Origin: an uncultured Paraburkholderia sp.
GTDB taxonomy: Bacteria; Pseudomonadota; Gammaproteobacteria; Burkholderiales; Burkholderiaceae
Direction of reading: 5' to 3'
DNA length: 46,002 nt
Assembly: GCA_940747215.1 (NCBI GenBank)
Contig: CALNWS010000034.1
Coordinates: 1-46,002 of the forward strand
The first letter of the stretch is position 1. Each line of letters begins with the position of its first letter. The notes below the pieces were generated by a model, which worked only from the letters and a program-made list of their open reading frames with translations, did not search any database and had not been told where the DNA came from. A program made the position numbers and the translations under genes. This document shows, piece by piece, positions 9,505 to 20,155 of this stretch.

Positions 9505-12314
9505 ATGCCACCGCTGCGCGCTGCCAATGTGCTCGCCACCATCGAAGGTTGATGCCTGCATTCCGCCGACTGTGCCCACGGGCAACGCTGGGGACCGTAC
9601 CTGAGCGAACGGCAGTGGGGCACGGTGCGCGAAGACTACAGCCCAGACGGCACCGCCTGGGACTACTTTCCGCACGACCATGCGCGTAGCCGCGCCTACC
9701 GCTGGGGCGAAGACGGCATCGCCGGTTTCTCGGACGACAAACTGAGCTGGTGCGTCTCGCTCGCGCTGTGGAACCGCAAGGATCCGATCCTGAAAGAAGC
9801 GCCTGTTCGGCGTGACCAATTTGCAGGGCAATCACGGCGAGGACGTGAAGGAGTTGTACTTCTAAGTCGACGGCACGCCCATGCATTCGTATATGTGAAT
9901 GCTCTACAAGTATCCGCACGCAGCTTTCCCGTACGACGACCTGCTGCAGGAAAACGCGCGGCGCGGCAGCGACATACCGGAGAACGAAGTGCTCGACACC
10001 GGCGTGTTCGACGACCTGTGCTATTTCGACGTCACGGTGGAATACGCGAAGCACGCGCCCGACGACATTCTGATGCGCGTGACCGTCGAAAATCGCGCGG
10101 ACAAGCCCGCGTCGCTCGACGTGTTGCCGCAGATATGGGCGCGCAATTCGTGGTCGTGGAAAGAGAATCGTGACAAGCCTTCGCTCACGGCGGGCAAGGA
10201 CCATAACGGCGCGGTGCAGGTGATGATCGGGCGTCAGCATGGTCAGGAGCCGATCGTCTTGTTACTGCATGGTCGGACGACGCGCCCGGCGTGGAGTAGC
10301 TGTTCTGCGAAAACGACACCAACGTGAAGCGTCTTTTCAACATGGACGGCACGGGTTCGTTCAAGGACGGCTTCAACGATTATCTTGTGCATGGCGATCA
10401 GAACGCCGTGCGTTTCAATGCGGGCACGAAGGCGGGCGCGCATGCATCGATCGAACTCGGGCCGAACGGATGCGCCGTGATGTATATGCGCTGGCGTCCG
10501 CAATCCAGTCCCGACGATTCGCCCGTCGACGCCGAAGCGGTGTTTGCGTGCCGTCTCGCCGAGGCCGACGAATTCTATGGCGCGTTGCAGCACGAAATTC
10601 CCGACACCGACGCGCGCCTCGTGCAGCGCCAAGCGCTTGCCGGCATGCTATGGTCGAAGCAGTATTACCAATACGACGTGCAGCGCTGGCTCGACGGCGA
10701 TCCGTTGCAGCCCACGCCGCCCGCGTCGCGCAAGCGCGGGCGCAATGCGGACTGGCGGCATCTGTGCAATGCGGACATCGTGTCGATGCCGGACAAGTGG
10801 GAGTACCCGTGGTACGCATCGTGGGATCTCGCATTTCATGCAGCGGCATTCGCGTTGATCGATCTGGAGTTCGTGAAGCGCCAGTTGCTGCTGCTCGTGA
10901 AAGACCGTTATCAGCATCCGAACGGCCAGTTGCCGGCGTATGAATGGGTGCTCGGCGACGCCAATCCGCCCGTGCATGCATGGGCCGCGTGGCATGTGTA
11001 CGAGATCGATCGTGCGCTCACCGGCCGCGCGGACCGCGATTTTCTGTAGTTCGTGTTTCACAAGCTGCTGCTGAATTTCTCGTGGTGGGTAAATCGCAAG
11101 GACGCTGACGGCCACAACATTTTCCAGGGCGGCTTTCTCGGGCTGGATAACGTCGGCATTTTCGATCGCTCATCGCCGCTGCCGACGGGCGGCCATATCG
11201 ATCAGGCGGATGGCACCGCATGAATGGCCGCGTATGCACTCGACCTGATGCGCATTTCGCTCGAGCTTGCATACGATAACCATGTGTTCGTCGATATCAG
11301 GGTGAAGTTCTTCGAGCACTTCCTGTTATCGCCGAAGCCGTGAGTTGCGACGACGGCTGCGATACCGGGCTCTGGGATAGCGCGGACGAGTTCTTCTACG
11401 ACAAGCTGCGTCTGCCCGACGGCACCAATATTCCGATGCGGCTGCGCTCCATCGTCGGGTTGATTCCGCTCTTCGCCGTTCATGTGCTCGAAGAGCGTTT
11501 GCACGGCAAACTGCCCGGCTTGCGCGACCAGCTCGTATGGTTCCTCGAACATCGGCCCGATCTCGCGGCTGGTGTCGCGCTGGAGCGAACCCGGCAAGGG
11601 CAACGCGTTGCTGCTCTCACTGTTGCGCGGCCATCGCATGAAAGCGCTGCTGCGCCGCGCGCTCGACGAAAGCGAGTTCCTGTCCGACCATGGCGTGCGC
11701 GCGCTGTCGCGCTATCACCGCGACAACCCGTTCGTGTTCAATCATAACGGCAACAGCTTCACGGTGAAATATTTGCCGGCCGAATCGGACTCGCGCGTAT
11801 TCGGCGGTAATTCGAACTGGCGCGGATCGGTCTGGATGCCGGTGAATTATCTGCTGATCGAATCGCTCTACGAATTCCATCGCTATTACGGTGACGAATT
11901 CCGCGTCGAGTATCCAACCGGCTCGGGCCAGAAATTCTCGCTGTGTGAAATCGCCGACGAACTCGCGCGCCGCTGCACCACGCTCTTCCTGAAGAACAAG
12001 GCAAGGATGGCGAGCGGCCGGTCATGGGCGCGTATCCGTTGTTGCAAGCCGATCCGCGGTCGCCCGATCTGATCCTGTTCAACGAGTACTTTCACGGCGA
12101 CAACGGGCGCGGAGTGGGCGCTTCGCATCAAACCGGCTGGACGGGCCTCGTTGCGCTGCTGCTGCAGCTGCGCGTGATGGCGGCATCGGGCAGTGTGCCG
12201 CTGGCGGGCGAAAACGACGAGCCTGCACCGATGCCTGCTTCGCAAGCCAAGAAGCAGAGCGAAGCGCCGGTAGCGTCGGCCAAACTCGCATCCGCACTCG
12301 GCAGCACGAAATAA
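9505..12314 (+). pseudogene. MGH1-like / GH63-type glucosidase, heavily mutated
   Basis: A long (about 930 residues rejoined) (alpha/alpha)6 glycoside hydrolase of the MGH1-like/GH63 type found near trehalose and glycogen genes. Recognisable parts are [80 protein letters not shown] and the terminal NEYFHGDNGRGVGASHQTGWTG. Start ATG 9505 has AAGGAAG in front. Lesions: TGA at 9550-9552, extra A near 9798, TAA and TGA near 9863-9899, frame loss near 10265, TAG near 10306-10310, TAG at 11047-11049, TGA at 11221, frame changes near 11325, 11575 and 12000. It is the most battered gene of this block. Substrate is not deducible from sequence. Confidence 0.75.
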
Positions 12315-12411
12315 CGTATTGCGTTATCGTTTTTGAACTGTGGGGGTTCGAGCGTGGTCTGTCGTATACAGCCCGTCCGTTCCATTGGCTTCTCTTTTCA
12401 TAGCGAATCCC

Positions 12412-14019
12412 ATGTCGACTACTTCGAACACTCCAGCATCCGAAAGCTCCAACGCCAATCCGTCGCGCAGCTGCAAGGTCAGCGCGGGACCGCACGACGT
12501 GCCCGCGTCGTCCGCCGGCAAGCGGCCCGCTCCGCCATGCGCACTCGTCATCTTCGGCGTGGGCGGCGACCTCACGAAGCGGCTGCTCATGCCGGCGCTG
12601 TACAACCTCGCCGTGGACGGTCTGCTCGACGACGGTATGAAGATCATCGGCGTGAATCACGGCGAGCGCGAAACAAGCGCGTGGCGCGACGACCTGCACC
12701 AGTCACTGAAAAAGTTCGCCTCCGACAGAGCCAGCACCTTTCACACAGGCAAGCTCGACGACAAATCGTGGGACTGGGTCGCGCAACGCCTCGAATACAT
12801 GGCCGGCGAATTCGAAACCGACGACGTGTTCGAGAAGCTCAAGCAGAAACTGCAGCAGACGCCGGGCGGCAACGTGATTTTTATCTCGCCGTCAGCTCTC
12901 GCTTTTTCAAGCCGATTACCGAACGGCTCGGCAAAGCGGGACTGCTGAAAGAAGAAGAGGGTGGCGGCTTCCGGCGTCTCGTCATCGAAAAACCGTTCGG
13001 CACCGACCTCACGAGCGCACGCGATCTGAAACGAGCACATCCTTTCGTTCGCGAAAGAAACGCAGGTGTATCGCATCGATCACTTTCTCGGCAAGGACAC
13101 CGTGCAGAGCATTCTCGCGGTGAGTTTCGCGAATGTGCTGTTCGAGCCGATCTGGTGGCGCGAATATATCGACAGCGTGCAGATCACGGCCGCCGAAGTG
13201 ATCGGCGTGGAAGGGCGCGGCAAGTTTTATGAACAGACCGGCGCATTCCGCGACATGGTGCCGAACCACCTGTTCCAGTTGCTCGGCATGGTGGCAATGG
13301 AGCCGCCCAATTCATTCGACGCCGAAGCCGTGCGCTACAAGAAGGCGGAAATTTTCGACGCGATCCAGCCGCTCATGCGCAACGACGTGGTGTTCGGTCA
13401 GTACGAAAAAGGCCCGGCGGGTGTGGGCTATCGCGAAGAACCGGACGTCGCGCCGGACAGCACCACGGAAACCTATGCGGCGGCGCGCGCGTTCGTCGAG
13501 AACTGGCGTTGGGCCGGTGTGCCGTTCTATCTGCACACGGGCAAGCGGCTCGCCGCGCGTCGCACGGAAATTTCGGTACAACTGAAGCCGGTGCCGTTTC
13601 GCCTCTTCCGCGATACGCTGGTGGATGCGCTCACGCCGAACGTGCTCACGCTGCGTATCGACCCGGCGCACGGCACGAGCTTCGACTTCAACGTGAAAAC
13701 GCCGGGGCCCGTCATGCAGATCGGCGCGGTGCAATTGTCGTTCGACTATGGCGACTTCTTTGCCGAAAGCGCCAACGTCGGCTATGAAACGCTGCTGTAC
13801 GACTGCATGCTCGGCGACGAGACGCTGTTCCAGCGCGCCGACAGCATCGAAACGAGCTGGTGCGCGGTGGAAGAAGTGCTGCATCCGAAAAGCAGCGGTC
13901 CGATTGCCGTACATGGCTATGCGACGGGCAGCGAAGGTCCGGCCGAAGCGGATGCGCTCCTCGCGTGCAACGGTCACGCGTGGCGGCCTTTGAGCCGCGA
14001 GTCGAGCAAGAAGAAGTAA
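12412..14019 (+). pseudogene. zwf: Glucose-6-phosphate 1-dehydrogenase, two frameshifts
   Basis: First enzyme of the oxidative pentose phosphate and Entner-Doudoroff routes. The NADP motif FGVGGDLTKRLLMPALYNL, VIEKPFGTDLTSA, the active-site RIDHFLGK and the FANVLFEPIWWREYID block are all present. The normal ~35-residue low-complexity Ser-rich N-terminus precedes them. Two indels disable it: loss of one T in the run at 12878-12882 (NVIF then YLAVSSRFF in the next frame) and an extra A near 13029. After 13066 the reading is clean to TAA at 14019. Preceded by the glucosidase and followed 42 bp later by a ROK glucokinase, it belonged to a glucose-catabolic operon. A second copy elsewhere is possible and cannot be judged here. 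Confidence 0.95.
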
Positions 14020-14061
14020 TTCATTCATCCGGGCATCAGCAGCACATCATCGGGGGCAACT

Positions 14062-14913
14062 GTGGCGACACCGAGCAAAACGAAGGCGAGAGCTTTAAAG
14101 AAAACGGCACCGAAGGCAGCAGCGAAAGCGTCAACTACGGCCAGCACCGAGCGCATTCTGGCGATCGACGTGGGCGGCACGGGTTTGAAGGCCGCCATCA
14201 TCGACGCCGACGGCCAGATGAAAACCGGAACGTGTACGCGTGGCCACGCCGCATCCGTGCACGCTGGACCAACTCGTCGACGCGCTCTACGAACTCGTTC
14301 AGCCGATCATCGAGAAAGAGTCGCCCACGGTGATGTCGATCGGCTTTCCCGGCGTGGTGCACAACAACCACATTCTCACGGCGCCGCATTTCGGCGACGA
14401 AGGCTGGCACGACATTCCGCTCGCCGATTCGCTGGCGCAGCGCCTCGGCGGCTTGCCCGTGCGTATGATCAACAACGCGGAAAGGTAGGGCTTTGCCGCG
14501 ATCGAAGGACACGGCATCGAATTCGTTCTGACGTTCGGCACGGGCGCGGGCACGGTGCTGTTTCGCGACGGCGAACTGATGCCGCACCTCGAACTCGCGC
14601 ATTATCCGGTGAGCAAAAAAGCGTGGAGTACGACGAATACATCGGCGACGCCGCGCGGCAGAAGGCGGGCAACAAACGTTGGAACTAGCGCGTCGAGAAA
14701 GTGATCGAGATTCTCGAGCGGCTCGTGAACTACGACAAACTGTGGATTGGCGGCGGCAACGCGGCGCGTCTGAAAATCGATTTGCCGAACAACGTTGCCA
14801 CCGTGTCGGACGACGCGGGCATCGAAGGCGGCGCGCGTTTGTGGCATCCACGATCGGTGCGGGAAACGCGGCAATTGCCGGAAGCCAACGAGCGATCGAG
14901 ACGCTTCAAATAA
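14062..14913 (+). pseudogene. ROK-family glucokinase, polyphosphate glucokinase-like, decayed
   Basis: GTG at 14062 starts a Lys/Ala-rich leader, then the phosphate-binding AIDVGGTGLKAAIIDADG of ROK sugar kinases. MSIGFPGVVHNNHILTAPHFG, the TFGTGAGTVLF adenosine motif and NYDKLWIGGGNAARL follow. Spacing and the NNHILTAPH block resemble polyphosphate/ATP glucokinases, which phosphorylate glucose before Zwf. Lesions: frame change near 14230, TAG 14486-14488, frame change near 14620, TAG 14686-14688, and reading ends at TAA 14911-14913. It follows zwf by 42 bp on the same strand, consistent with glucose feeding into zwf. Exact phosphoryl donor is inferred from similarity, not shown. Confidence 0.75.
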
Positions 14914-14921
14914 ACTGACGC

Positions 14922-15830
14922 CTAGCATGCCGCGTCGCCCAGACGGAATGGCGCGCTTACTTCGTCGAGCTGCGTCTTGATCTGCGGATCGAGCACGAGG
15001 TCGGACGCCGCGAGCGTGTCCGTCAATTGCTCGGCGCGGCTCGCGCCGATAATCGCCGAACTGATGAGCGGATTCGCCAGCACCCACGCGAGTGCCACGC
15101 GTGTGAGCGATTCGCCGGTTGGCGCGACGATCGCCTTCAGCTTTTCGATCGTTTCGAATTCGCGCTCGTGCCAGTAGCGCTCCGTGTAAATCGCGCCTGC
15201 CTTGCGACCGTTTCGGTGAAGCGGCCGCTCGTTGGCTTCGCTTCGCATCGAGTACGTGTTTGCCGGTGAACAGGCCGCCCGCGAGCGAGTTGTACGGTAT
15301 GACTGCGAGTTGTTCTTCGGCGGCGAGCGGCAGCAACTCGGGCTCGATCTGGCGGAACAGCAGGTTATAGTGCGGCTGCACCGACACGAAGCGCGCCGTG
15401 CGCAATACATCGGCGCGGCCCAATGCGCGCGCGAGCCGATAGGCGAGGAAATTCGACACGCCGATATAGCGCGCCTTGCCCGAGCGCACGATCACGTCGA
15501 GCGCTTCCAGCGTTTCGTCGAGCGGCGTATTGGGGTCGTCCATGAGCAACTGGTACAGATCGACGTAGTCTGTACCGAGACGATGCAGTGAGGCGTCGAT
15601 CGCATCGAGCAGATGATTGCGCGACGCGCCCTGATCTCATGACGACGGACCCACCTTACCGAATGCTTTCGGATAGATGTCGGCAGTGTCGATGAAATTG
15701 ACGCCGGCGTCCGCCGCCGTGTCGAGAATCCGGTACGACGCTTCCTTTTCGGTTTGCAAACCGAAGGTCATGGTGCCAGGCACGGATGCGAAACGGTCAG
15801 ACCTGTACGGCCGAATTTGCGATATTGCAT
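14922..15830 (-). pseudogene. Aldo/keto reductase, deleted and frameshifted
   Basis: An NADPH-dependent aldo/keto reductase of the Tas/general stress type. Start at 15830 (MQYRKFGRTGLTV). Family blocks: TMTFGLQTEKEAS, FIDTADIYP (catalytic Asp and Tyr), RYIGVSNFLAYRLARA, VSVQPHYNLLFRQIEPELLP, YNSLAGGLFTGK and the C-terminal NPLISSAIIGASRAEQL. Lesions: a frame change near 15780, about 25 codons missing between YP and KAFGKVG, TGA near 15637-15640 (expected Trp), and a further frame change near 15215. Stop at 14922. The deletion removes the stretch around the catalytic Lys, or leaves it displaced. It is transcribed toward the ppgK-like remnant with only 8 bp between the stops. Confidence 0.8.
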
Positions 15831-15859
15831 GAACAACTCCAAGTGAGAATGGACGAGCT

Positions 15860-16320
15860 TCATGCGTAGTGTTGCAAAATGGACAGTTTTCCGGCGCGCA
15901 CTTCCGCCTCCGCCAACACCAGCATGCCGACGAAAATGTCGGAGAGTTCGACTGCCTTCAGACCCGCGGCGAACTGTCCGGATTGGGCAGCGACGTGTAG
16001 GCGAGCCGCTTCACGCCTGCCGCGACCACCGAATCGACCGCATTGCGGTGCTGCTTCAGACGCGTGTCCGCGTCGTCAAGTGCATCCATCGAAATGATGA
16101 GAACCGTGCCTGCGTCTTTGAAAGCCTCGGTCAGGTCTTGCGGATCGTCGAAATCCGCCTTGCGAACCTGAATGCCCACTGCCGCGAGTTCGCCCCGCTT
16201 CTCCGGGCTGCGAGTACCGGCGATGATGCGATCGTGCGCAACGCCACGCGCCAGCAGATGTTTGATGACGAGTCGACCGAGTTACCCTGCCGCACCGGTC
16301 ACAAAAATGGTGTCGCTCAT
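15860..16320 (-). pseudogene. NmrA-like NAD(P)-binding quinone reductase, stop plus internal deletion
   Basis: Start MSDTIFVTGAAG at 16320 with a Rossmann fold. An in-frame TAA (16282-16284) follows the glycine motif, then LGRLVIKHLL, RSPEKRGELAAVGIQVRKADFDDPQDL and MDALDDADTRLKQHRNAVD, typical of the QorB/YtfG-like NmrA family. After PNPDSSP the protein jumps directly, with a frame change, to a C-terminal tail AGLKAVELSDIFVGMLV that normally lies over 100 residues later. A deletion of about 300 bp is therefore likely. Divergent from the HxlR regulator at 16426, with a palindrome between them, a common arrangement for this pair. Confidence 0.75.
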
Positions 16321-16344
16321 ATACCTGCCTCATTTTGAGTGTTA

Positions 16345-16359
16345 CTCTCAATTTGAGAG
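16345..16359. promoter_or_regulatory. Palindromic operator candidate between NmrA and HxlR genes
   Basis: A perfect inverted repeat, CTCTCAA-T-TTGAGAG, sits in the 105-bp gap between the two divergent start codons. HxlR-family proteins bind dyad sites in exactly this setting, usually next to the gene they control. That this is the HxlR site is inference from position and symmetry. The regulator and its neighbour are both disrupted, so the site is probably relic. Confidence 0.5.
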
Positions 16360-16425
16360 CGCCTCGATAGCCGGGTCTTTGCCTCATTTCGTAAAGAAGG
16401 CAGTTTTTGTGGAGATAGTTACCAG

Positions 16426-16869
16426 ATGGGAACCACCCAACCCGCGACGAACATGCTGAAGGACAAGCTGGAAGAAGCGAAAAGCCGCTATGGCGACTTT
16501 GCGAACTGTCCGGTGCGCGACGTGATCGACGGGCATTAGCGGACGCTGGAGTTCGCTTTTGATGACGGCGCTCTCGGAACAGCTCTACCGTTTCGGCGAA
16601 TTGCGCCGCCTCGTGCCGGACATTTCGCAACGCATGCTCACGCAGACGCTGCACGAGTTGCAGCGTGACGGCTACGTGCACCGGGAAGTTTTCCTGACTA
16701 AACCGCTCGGCGTCGAATACAGCCTGACCGAGCTCGGCCGGTCGATGTTCGCCGCGCTGAACGTGCTGATCACGTGGGCCGCGACGAGAATCACGCGTCG
16801 GTCACGGCGGCACGTCTGGAATTCGACAGCACGCGGGAATCTGCGTATAACTTGAAACGTGTGCCATAA
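16426..16869 (+). pseudogene. HxlR-family winged-helix regulator, two frameshifts
   Basis: ATG at 16426 has GGAGA 12 bases upstream. The reading MGTTQPATNML through RYGDFANCPVRDVIDG leads to the HxlR block GRWSSLLMTALSEQLYRFGELRRLVPDIS, then MLTQTLHELQRDGYVHREVF and VEYSLTELGRSMFAALNVL (the winged HTH). One base too many near 16530 (in a GGG run) and a second frame change near 16790 break it. The ending SAYNLKRVP is in a third frame with TAA at 16867-16869. Such regulators respond to quinones, aldehydes or disulfide stress. It is immediately followed by a terminator shared with the gene on the other strand. Confidence 0.8.
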
Positions 16870-16892
16870 AAACCGCCCCGTAGGGCGGTTTG
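16868..16892. terminator. Bidirectional rho-independent terminator
   Basis: CCGCCC-CGTA-GGGCGG stem flanked by A-rich sequence on the left and TTTGTCTT on the right. It works in both directions, so it can end the HxlR transcript (+) and the long glucosidase gene (-), whose stop codon is 23 bp away. Short stem but perfect pairing and terminal T run on the plus strand. Confidence 0.75.
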
Positions 16893-16914
16893 TCTTACGC
16901 TGGTGCATGAACGG

Positions 16915-19188
16915 TCAGAGCAGCGCAACCACTCTCACATCGCCCTGCTCGGCGGAGGCCACGACCTTCCCGCCAATGCGTCGGAACGTGATCGATACCG
17001 ACGCATCGCCGACGCGCAGATCGCCCACTTCGAGCCAGTCGATACCTTCGGGCAGCATCGGCTGTTCGATCAGCACTTCGCGACGTTCGGCGTCTATCGT
17101 GATGCCGAGACTCGATTCGAGCATCATGAATGGTGAACCCGCCGCCCACGCCTGCGGCAAACACGCCACCGGATACGCGGTAGGCGGTTCGCCGCGCCGG
17201 CGCGGAAAGCCGCAGAAAAGCTCGGGCAAACGCATGTCGAAATTGACGGCCGCCTGAAACAGCGCCTGCAGCAATCGCACCGCGGCTGCCTTGCCGCCGT
17301 AACGTGACAGACCGCGCGCGCAAAGCGCGTTGTCGTGCGGCCAGACCGAGCCGTTGTGATACGCCATCGGATTGAAACGCGACTGGCTCGCCGCCAGCGT
17401 GCGCACGCCCCAGCCCGTGTGGAACAACGTGGAATCGAGCGCACGTACCACCGCTTCGCCGCGTTCGCGCGAAGGCAGACCGAACGCAAGCAGATGACCT
17501 GCATTCGAGGCCATCACGCGGCACAGTTCGCCGTGACCGTCGAGCGCGATGCCATAAAAGCCCGACTCTTCCATCCAGAATTTTTCTTCCACGCACTGAC
17601 GGATTTTCTGCGCGCGCTCGCGGTATTTCCCGGCTGCGTCCTGCAGACCGCGCAGCTTCGCGAAGTGCGCCATCGTGTCGAACGCGGCGCTCGCATACGC
17701 CTGCACTTCGACGAGCGCAATCGGGCCATCGGGGAAATGGCCGTCGGCATGAAACACGGAATCGTGACTGTCTTTCCAGCCCTGGTTCGCGAGACCGCCA
17801 TCCGATTCGCGCTGATAGTCGAGCAGACCGTAGCGGTTCTTGTCGCAGACGCCCGCCACCCACTGCGCGGCACGTTCGAGCGCGGGCCACAATTCGTCGA
17901 TCAGTGCGAGGTCCACGGTGCGCGCCGCATAGGCACCGGCCAATACGATGAAAAGCGGCGTGGTATCGACGCCGCCGTAGTAGAGCGCGAACGGCACTTC
18001 GCCGGTTGCCGCCATCTCGCCCTTGCGCATCTCGTGCATGATCTTGCCGGGCGCAGCGTCATGGAAAGGCGAGTTTTCGCGCGCCTGATGTTCGGCGAGA
18101 AAACGCAGGACGCCTGCCGCGAGTTCGGGTTGTAGCCACAGCGTTTGCAGCGACGTGATGACGGCGTCGCGACCGAACGGTGTGGAGAACCACGGAATGC
18201 CCGCGTAGGGATACGGACCCGTGGCGAGGTCGGTTGTGAGCAGACCCAGATCGGCGAGCGAACGGTCAATCCATGCGTTAAAGAGTGGATTGCTCGAACG
18301 CACGCGCGCGGTGGCACGACGCCGCTCGCGCATCACGAGGTGCGCGTCCACGAGCGCGGCGCGCACCGCGGCGCGGCCGACGCGCGGACGTTCGGCGTCG
18401 ATCTGCGACAGATGCGACTCGCTCAATGCATGCGTGGGCTGCGAAACGCCCGCGGCCGGTTTGCCCGGCTGCGCGACCACCTGCACCGACACCGACAGAT
18501 AGATCGACACGCACGCCTGCGCGGGCAGCTTGACGGTGTAGTCGGCGCGGTTGGCGAACAGATGATCCGGCTCCGGCGAGAACGTGATGCGCACATTGCG
18601 CGCGACGTCGTCGAGACCGATATAGCCGAGCACCACTTCGCGATTCTCCACGCGCGCCGGTTCAATGCGGCCCTGCTTGTCGCGCTTCAGGCCGCGCACT
18701 TCGAACATGTCGCGGAAATCGCTGGAGAACGAAATGGACAGCGGCACGACCGCATCGCTCGTGCCGTAGTTGGTGAGTTCGATCGCTTCGTTCAGCACGG
18801 TGCCCGACAGGACGCGCATGCGCTCGACGTGAATCACGCCTTCCGGCGTGCTGTTGCCGCCGAGCGGCGGCAGCGGCCGGTTGGTGAGGTGCGCGGTGAA
18901 CGATGTGTTGTCGCTGCTGACACTGCCCGAGAGTAGCGAAGGCGCGCGTCCGCCGAACGTGAGGCGCAGTTGTGACAGCACGCGTGTGTCGTTGACGAAC
19001 AGGCCGTCGTCGTGACCGGTAATGTCGCCAAGCGGATCGTTGACGATGAATGTATCGCCCGACTTCAGCACATGCTGGGCGGCACTCGCGACGTTCAGGT
19101 TTTCCGTCGGAATGAATACGCCGTCAGGTTCGGGCTCGCGATGATCGATTCCGCCCGACAGGCCGCCGAGGGCTTCTGGTTGCTGCAT
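16915..19188 (-). CDS. Amylo-alpha-1,6-glucosidase / glycogen-debranching-type hydrolase
   Basis: An intact 757-residue protein. The N-terminal ~330 residues form a beta-rich binding domain (HVLKSGDTFIVNDPLGDI near residue 40). The C-terminal two-thirds form an (alpha/alpha)6 barrel with IPWFSTPFGRDAVITSLQTLW, a counterpart of the catalytic block of amylo-alpha-1,6-glucosidases, and the later GYRTLAASQSRFNPMAYHNGSVWPHDN-like segment. RBS AAAGGAG lies nine bases before ATG 19188. Its likely role is cleavage of alpha-glucan side chains in the cytoplasm. It is unrelated in order to the broken GDE-type gene at 7608, and remains unbroken while that one is dead, suggesting it is the functional survivor. 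It ends at the shared terminator. Confidence 0.85.
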   Translation of the reverse strand: MQQPEALGGLSGGIDHREPEPDGVFIPTENLNVASAAQHVLKSGDTFIVNDPLGDITGHDDGLFVNDTRVLSQLRLTFGGRAPSLLSGSVSSDNTSFTAHLTNRPLPPLGGNSTPEGVIHVERMRVLSGTVLNEAIELTNYGTSDAVVPLSISFSSDFRDMFEVRGLKRDKQGRIEPARVENREVVLGYIGLDDVARNVRITFSPEPDHLFANRADYTVKLPAQACVSIYLSVSVQVVAQPGKPAAGVSQPTHALSESHLSQIDAERPRVGRAAVRAALVDAHLVMRERRRATARVRSSNPLFNAWIDRSLADLGLLTTDLATGPYPYAGIPWFSTPFGRDAVITSLQTLWLQPELAAGVLRFLAEHQARENSPFHDAAPGKIMHEMRKGEMAATGEVPFALYYGGVDTTPLFIVLAGAYAARTVDLALIDELWPALERAAQWVAGVCDKNRYGLLDYQRESDGGLANQGWKDSHDSVFHADGHFPDGPIALVEVQAYASAAFDTMAHFAKLRGLQDAAGKYRERAQKIRQCVEEKFWMEESGFYGIALDGHGELCRVMASNAGHLLAFGLPSRERGEAVVRALDSTLFHTGWGVRTLAASQSRFNPMAYHNGSVWPHDNALCARGLSRYGGKAAAVRLLQALFQAAVNFDMRLPELFCGFPRRRGEPPTAYPVACLPQAWAAGSPFMMLESSLGITIDAERREVLIEQPMLPEGIDWLEVGDLRVGDASVSITFRRIGGKVVASAEQGDVRVVALL

Positions 19189-19820
19189 CAGGGTCGCTCC
19201 TTTGGTTTCGCTTTCGCAGTCAAACTGGGTGCGTGCTCTGACTTTCTCCGGCGCTCCGGCATGCGGTGCCGGTCGCCGCCGTCTTGATCGCTTTCGCTTG
19301 TAGTGGGTCTGTCGGCGTCAGACGAACTTATGCTAGGCGAGTTTCTATGTTTTTGAAATTTTTTGGCCTTTTCATCCGGCTTGCAGCCGGCTTCGCGAGC
19401 CGCCGATGTACCTGTGCGCGCTGATGCGGCGCTTGGGCATGGGATGTGCAGGAATGTCCGGACCAGAACCGCGGGAGGACCGCGAGCACCGGGTTGGCGC
19501 GTCTTTCGATGACGTCACCGAGCAGAGGCAGCGGGCAATCTGAGGAGGATTGCGGGGCCGACTCTGTCAGGCAACGCGATGAAACACGAGATCCAACCCG
19601 GCGTGCGAATAGGGAGCGCAGAGGCGTAAAGAACTGAAACAGAGACTGCAACGAACCACTGCAACAAAACACTGCCAAGCGCGAAATGCGAAATGCAACG
19701 TACGCGTGTTGAAACTGGAGACGACGGCGCGCACAGCACACGCCGCCGCCGTCGCGAGGCCGACCGATAACAGCTTGAAAACCGCTAGATCAAACAAGCG
19801 GCATCAGCCATGAAACACGC
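19189..19820. other. Long region without a recognisable gene
   Basis: 632 bp between the glucosidase start and the gltA remnant. Frames on either strand are open only in short stretches and give Arg/Ser-rich sequence with no motif I recognise. It must carry the promoter of the glucosidase, but I see no clear -35/-10 pair. One small inverted repeat (CCGGCT-TGC-AGCCGG near 19376-19390) has no T run. A decayed gene beyond recognition is possible. Confidence 0.5.
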
Positions 19821-20155
19821 TCAACGCTTGCCGACTGGCACCGCAACGCGTTCGGTTTCTCCAACGAACAACTGACGTGGACGGCCGATCTTCTTCTGTT
19901 CGGGGTCGGCGATCATTTCGTTCCATTGCGCGATCCAGCCCACCGTACGCGCCATCGCGAAGATGCAGGTGAACATGGCCGTAGGAATGCCGAGTGCACG
20001 ATGCCCGAGTAGAAATCGACGTTCGGATACAGCTTGCGCGACACGAAATATTCATCTTCCAGCGCGATTTTTTCGAGTGCTATGGTGAGCTTGAAGAGCG
20101 GGTCGTCGTGCAGAACAAGTTCTTCGAGCACTTCATGACACGTTTCGCGCATGAG
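19821..20155 (-). pseudogene. gltA: Citrate synthase 3' fragment
   Basis: Only the last ~105 codons of a citrate synthase are present: from [19 protein letters not shown] through [27 protein letters not shown] to [22 protein letters not shown] and [10 protein letters not shown], ending at TGA 19821-19823. The catalytic Asp region (NVDFYSG) is here, but about 320 N-terminal residues are missing. A frame change near 19990 falls where HSALGIPT is expected; loss of 7 bases between two copies of a short ACTCGGC repeat explains it. Citrate synthase is central to the TCA cycle, so a working copy must exist elsewhere or the cycle has been lost. The upstream border at about 20155 is abrupt. Confidence 0.85.

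Noticed and set aside
19328..19741. Minus-strand open frame of 137 codons in the empty region
   Set aside because: Arg/Ser-rich, no recognisable motif, no ribosome-binding site that I can see.
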